From contig NZ_JAMBNQ010000012.1 of assembly GCF_023715155.1 (NCBI RefSeq), forward strand, positions 53,656 to 117,655: DNA of 64,000 nucleotides. Direction: 5' to 3'. Below are positions 61,441 to 64,000 of the stretch, in pieces. Made by a program: the position numbers and the translations under genes. Origin of the DNA: Neobacillus mesonae. GTDB lineage: Bacteria; Bacillota; Bacilli; Bacillales; Cytobacillaceae. The notes beneath the pieces were generated by a model. The model ran no database searches. It saw nothing but the letters and a program-made list of their open reading frames with translations, and had not been told where the DNA came from. Each line of letters starts with the position of its first letter. Position 1 is the stretch's first letter.

Positions 61441-61512
61441 GGGCTCACCAATCCTTTTTCGTCTATTTTTCGATAGAAGGAGAATTTATATTCATAAGTG
61501 AACAGGGAATAA

Positions 61513-61543
61513 TAAAAAAAGCAAGTATGAAACCATACCTGCT
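61513..61543 (-). terminator. Terminator after the 61.5-kb gene
   Basis: Minus strand GCAGGTATG and CATACTTGC (one mismatch) around GTTT, then a T7 run. Confidence 0.75.
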
Positions 61544-61544
61544 C

Positions 61545-61790
61545 TTACCAGAACAACGGAAATCCGATACCAAAGCCGACAAATGGGACAAAAATTGGCG
61601 GCCGCCAAAATGGTCCCCAAAATCCGTAGCCATATCCACCGTCACCAGAACCAGAATGGCTTAGCTCTTCAACTTCCAAACCATCTTTCCGGACTTTTGA
61701 AACTCTGCCTATTACCAATTTGCCTTCCTTGTTTTTAAAGCGAATCATCTCACCCTCTAAACGTTTGGCCATTTCATAATTAAGCTCCAC
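61545..61790 (-). CDS. Small protein with Gly/Pro/aromatic-rich tail
   Basis: 81 residues from GTG 61790 (GGAGG eight bases upstream): an N-terminal half resembling a small SH3/Sm-like barrel (GEMIRFKNKEGKLVIGRVSK, VRKDGLEVEEL) and a tail rich in Gly, Pro, Phe and Trp (GYGYGFWGPFWRPPIFVPFV, GFGIGFPLFW). The tail is like those of spore coat or crust proteins. Unrecognised family; a coat role is inference. Confidence 0.65.
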   Translation of the reverse strand: MELNYEMAKRLEGEMIRFKNKEGKLVIGRVSKVRKDGLEVEELSHSGSGDGGYGYGFWGPFWRPPIFVPFVGFGIGFPLFW

Positions 61791-61882
61791 TTTTCATTCC
61801 TCCATTCGCAGGTACTTGCTATAAAATATGAAGGGTGTCCACAGTATGACAGGGCGAATATCATTTTCTTGTCCATTTTTAT

Positions 61883-61939
61883 AAAAAAATGAAGAAAAGC
61901 CTTTCATTTCAAATTTGAAAATCCGGGCTTTTCTTCATT
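61883..61939 (-). terminator. Terminator after the methyltransferase gene
   Basis: AATGAAGAAAAGCC and GGCTTTTCTTCATT pair around 23 bases; on the minus strand TTTTTTT follows. The stop codon lies in the stem. Confidence 0.85.
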
Positions 61940-62648
61940 ATTTAGAACAAATGAAAATTCGATGACTTAAAATATCGTGATACTTTACAAGCATATTGCC
62001 ATGCTCATTAAGGATACTAAAAAGCTCCGGTTCAAAATTCTGTGAAAAATTAAATTCCTGAGCTATATTTCCATCCGCTAGGTTTTGCTTTAGCATTTGG
62101 ATTTTAATTTCTGTAAAACCGGTTTCTTTTAAGAGACGGACCCAATCACTTTCTAATAATAAGGAATCAATATTATAAAATTTCATTATTTCCAATGCTT
62201 CCTGTTGATTGAGTTTAGAATTAATGGTCATTTCATTTGCGATAAACCGGCCGCCATCCTTTAATACTCTATGGAATTCTTTTAATGCTTTCGGTTTATT
62301 TACAAACGCCAATACGGATTCACACAATACAAAATCAAAGGATTGATCCTGGAATGGGATTTCTTCGACAGAGCCCTGGATTAATTGAATTGGAATTTGC
62401 AGGCTTTGAAAACGTTTTTTTGCCTTTTCAATCATTATGGGATTTAACTCAAGACAAGAGATATTTGCTTTAAATTGGTTATATAAATATGCCGCTGTTT
62501 GCCCAGTACCGCAACCTGCATCCAAAACCTTAGAATTCTGATTGATATTTTCCTCTGACAGTAAACTTTTTGTTAATCCAATTCCACCAGGATGAGCTCC
62601 GCCAACACCAAATTTAGCTAAGAAATCAATATATGTTAAGCCGCCCAT
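61938..62648 (-). CDS. Class I SAM-dependent methyltransferase
   Basis: 236 residues from ATG 62648 (GGGTGGTG upstream; frame open to 62657). Motif I is VLDAGCGTGQTAAYL, followed by CLELNPIMIEKAKKR and FDFVLCESVLAFVNKPKALK, a Methyltransf_11-type fold as in UbiE/arsenite or small-molecule methyltransferases. The N-terminal GGLTYIDFLAKFGVGGAHPG is unusual and may help choose the substrate, which is unknown. Monocistronic. Confidence 0.87.
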   Translation of the reverse strand: MGGLTYIDFLAKFGVGGAHPGGIGLTKSLLSEENINQNSKVLDAGCGTGQTAAYLYNQFKANISCLELNPIMIEKAKKRFQSLQIPIQLIQGSVEEIPFQDQSFDFVLCESVLAFVNKPKALKEFHRVLKDGGRFIANEMTINSKLNQQEALEIMKFYNIDSLLLESDWVRLLKETGFTEIKIQMLKQNLADGNIAQEFNFSQNFEPELFSILNEHGNMLVKYHDILSHRIFICSK

Positions 62649-62863
62649 AGACACCACCCTAACATCTTTTTTGCATCTTATGAAATGAAATTAGGATAGG
62701 TGCCCTTACTACATAAATAATTTTAAATTGAGTTTGTTTTTTGTCTGTAAATGGCTATTTCACCGATTCATTTTTGACCTTCTTTTTCATATCTTATCAT
62801 GACCATATTAAGATTTGGCCCTCATACATCAAAAGTGAGTGAAGGACATAAGGGGATGGAAAA

Positions 62864-63433
62864 ATGACCATACGGTTAGCCATTATTTGGCTGTGGAAAT
62901 TATTAGACCCAATATTTTATTTGTGTTCTCGTTTACATTATATAAATGATGAAAAAAACAATCGCTCCATATTTCGCGTCCGGCTTACAAGGTATAAAGG
63001 TAAACCCATTGTTCTTTCTGATGGCACAGAAATAGAGAGGAATGATTTGCTTTTAAAAATTCACTTGCATAATGTGAGACTTTTATTTGAAAGCTTAAAA
63101 ATAAAAAATGATTTAAAAAAATCGAGGCATACTTACAAGCTGGTATTTCATTCTATGCCTGCACTTACAAGTTACCTAAGGGACCACCCGCAGGAAGCAA
63201 AAATTAAGGCGGTTATCGGCATAACCACACTAAATCGTGGTGTTCAATCATTAGGCTTTGAGTGCTTTTCCCCTAATAGTTTTTGGTATTGTTTTTTGAA
63301 GAAGCTTGGTCAGCTCCCCATTTTTTTGCTTTCAGGTACATCCCTTAAATATTTTCAAAAACACCAGTTAAACCTATTTATTTTTATCCAGGCAAATTCT
63401 TTACGAAAGATTTGGGCGAAAGTCTGGAAGTAA
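62864..63433 (+). CDS. YkoP-like protein
   Basis: 189 residues, basic, with an N-terminal hydrophobic helix (LAIIWLWKLLDPIFYL) and blocks FRVRLTRYKGKPIVLSDGTE, LLKIHLHNVRLLFESL and AVIGITTLNRGVQSLGFECF that fit B. subtilis YkoP (encoded with a glycosyltransferase). No catalytic motif is obvious. AAGGGGATGG precedes ATG. Function unknown; probably membrane associated. Confidence 0.72.
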   Translation: MTIRLAIIWLWKLLDPIFYLCSRLHYINDEKNNRSIFRVRLTRYKGKPIVLSDGTEIERNDLLLKIHLHNVRLLFESLKIKNDLKKSRHTYKLVFHSMPALTSYLRDHPQEAKIKAVIGITTLNRGVQSLGFECFSPNSFWYCFLKKLGQLPIFLLSGTSLKYFQKHQLNLFIFIQANSLRKIWAKVWK

Positions 63434-63492
63434 CTAACAAGGCTTGCACTGTTTCCTACTTATACCCTAGTGAAAGAAGGAGAGATTAAACA

Positions 63493-63543
63493 ATGGAAGG
63501 TTCTTTTCTCCTTCCTCATAAATGTAAAGAGGTGCTGACATGA
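63493..63543 (+). CDS. Putative 16-residue upstream ORF
   Basis: MEGSFLLPHKCKEVLT with AGAAGGAGAG nine bases before ATG. Its stop overlaps the next start as ATGA, and the ribosome site of the next gene (AGAGGTG) lies within it, which suggests coupled translation. Short, so may be fortuitous. Confidence 0.35.
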   Translation: MEGSFLLPHKCKEVLT

Positions 63544-63848
63544 AAAAAAATATAAAAAGAATGCCTTTTATCAAAATGTTTATGCCAAAGCGAAAGAATA
63601 AAGGGGCAGTCTGGGCATCACTTGCAGGAATAGGTATAGGTGCGGCTGTGTATGGAATGAAAAAGGGAAAATCAAAGGACATGGATCTTCCTAAATTTGG
63701 TACCATGAAAAATATTACTTCACCTATAAAAGATTCTGTTAAAAATATCGTCCCTAAAATGAATATTAACAACATGGATAATGCTGCTTTAACAGAATTT
63801 TCCGAGGATCTTTTACAAAATGCTTTAAACAACAATAAAAATAAGTAA
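63540..63848 (+). CDS. Small basic protein of unknown function
   Basis: 102 residues: a very basic N-terminus (MKKNIKRMPFIKMFMPKRKN), a Gly/Ala-rich hydrophobic stretch (AVWASLAGIGIGAAVYGM) that could lie in the membrane, and a polar Asn-rich tail ending LNNNKNK. AAAGAGGTG precedes ATG. Unrecognised; similar short 'glycine-zipper plus basic' proteins occur in Bacillus. Overlaps the 16-residue ORF upstream. Confidence 0.65.
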   Translation: MKKNIKRMPFIKMFMPKRKNKGAVWASLAGIGIGAAVYGMKKGKSKDMDLPKFGTMKNITSPIKDSVKNIVPKMNINNMDNAALTEFSEDLLQNALNNNKNK

Positions 63849-63850
63849 GA

Positions 63851-63876
63851 AAAAAGTCCGCTTTAGCGGACTTTTC
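63851..63876 (+). terminator. Intrinsic terminator
   Basis: AAAAGTCCGC and GCGGACTTTT pair around TTTA. Confidence 0.9.
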
Positions 63877-63889
63877 AGATTGTAGACAA

Positions 63890-64000
63890 AAGGCATTCCG
63901 AATATCCCCATTCGGGTGCCGTTTTCCATTTTTAAGCATTTTCTTGCTTGTTTTATCCTCAATCAGACCCCTCAGGGGTCAATTTTTATGCCATTTTTGG
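63890..64000. other. Non-coding tail with two hairpins
   Basis: CCGAAT/ATTCGG with GGCA/TGCC (63892-63921) and GACCCC/GGGGTC (63967-63980, followed by AATTTTT). No open frame on either strand; possibly the edge of a mobile element or of a terminator pair. Confidence 0.35.

Noticed and set aside
1..64000. Search by eye for tRNA, rRNA, CRISPR arrays, transposases and prophage genes
   Set aside because: None found; repeats seen are the yhfH array, the yitT duplicate and terminators.

Overview
The window looks like chromosomal DNA of an endospore-forming, AT-rich, facultatively anaerobic Bacillaceae. Spore-former markers include an H-type SASP gene (sspH), a YjcZ-type peptide, GerP-like and coat-like small proteins, racA, and a DUF421-DUF1657 ('2Duf') operon behind a sigma-G-like promoter. 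Respiratory nitrate reduction and a CuA-type nitric oxide reductase-like oxidase fit a denitrifying Neobacillus-type Bacillus; the genus is inferred, not shown.

Layout. 1-7146: the 3' part of mprF, a D-Ala-D-Ala carboxypeptidase, small spore-type genes and an ABC-F ATPase. 7282-16056: a Sco protein, a decayed copy of the start of a yitT-family gene, then a nar operon (hemerythrin-like gene, two small unknown genes, narGHJI) behind a strong 25-base palindrome. 16141-25571: small genes including five tandem yhfH copies with a period of about 213 bases, an orphan MHYT-like/PAS/PAS histidine kinase, the tail of a lost formate-dehydrogenase-type gene, narK, a second NarK fused to a C-terminal PAS domain, a wrecked ktrB and an intact Ktr regulatory subunit. 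Both narK genes have FNR-type boxes near -41.5 of plausible promoters.

25620-46000: small spore genes, an LtaS-type synthase, a thermonuclease lipoprotein, the two-gene heme-copper/CuA enzyme, a TrpXYZ-like ABC importer, a CoA-type Nudix hydrolase, aspartokinase, tandem DUF2238-like membrane proteins, an NrnB-like DHH nuclease, an acyltransferase, a GreA-tail protein preceded by a long hairpin and a leader peptide, racA beside a second MerR-type coiled-coil protein, and a DMT transporter.

46040-64000: a class V aminotransferase, a LysM-L,D-transpeptidase, YceI, HelD, an asparaginyl-tRNA synthetase with a terminator in its short leader, a lysine permease under a lysine riboswitch, a YvbH-like protein, a YjlA-type transporter, the 2Duf operon, an intact yitT-family gene (parent of the 8.1-kb fragment), small spore-type genes, a methyltransferase and a YkoP-like protein.

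Together the 8-32 kb part reads as an anaerobic nitrogen-oxide respiration region: nitrate uptake (two NarK), nitrate reduction (NarGHJI) and possibly NO reduction, with several gene remnants showing turnover. No tRNA, rRNA, CRISPR array or complete insertion sequence was seen.
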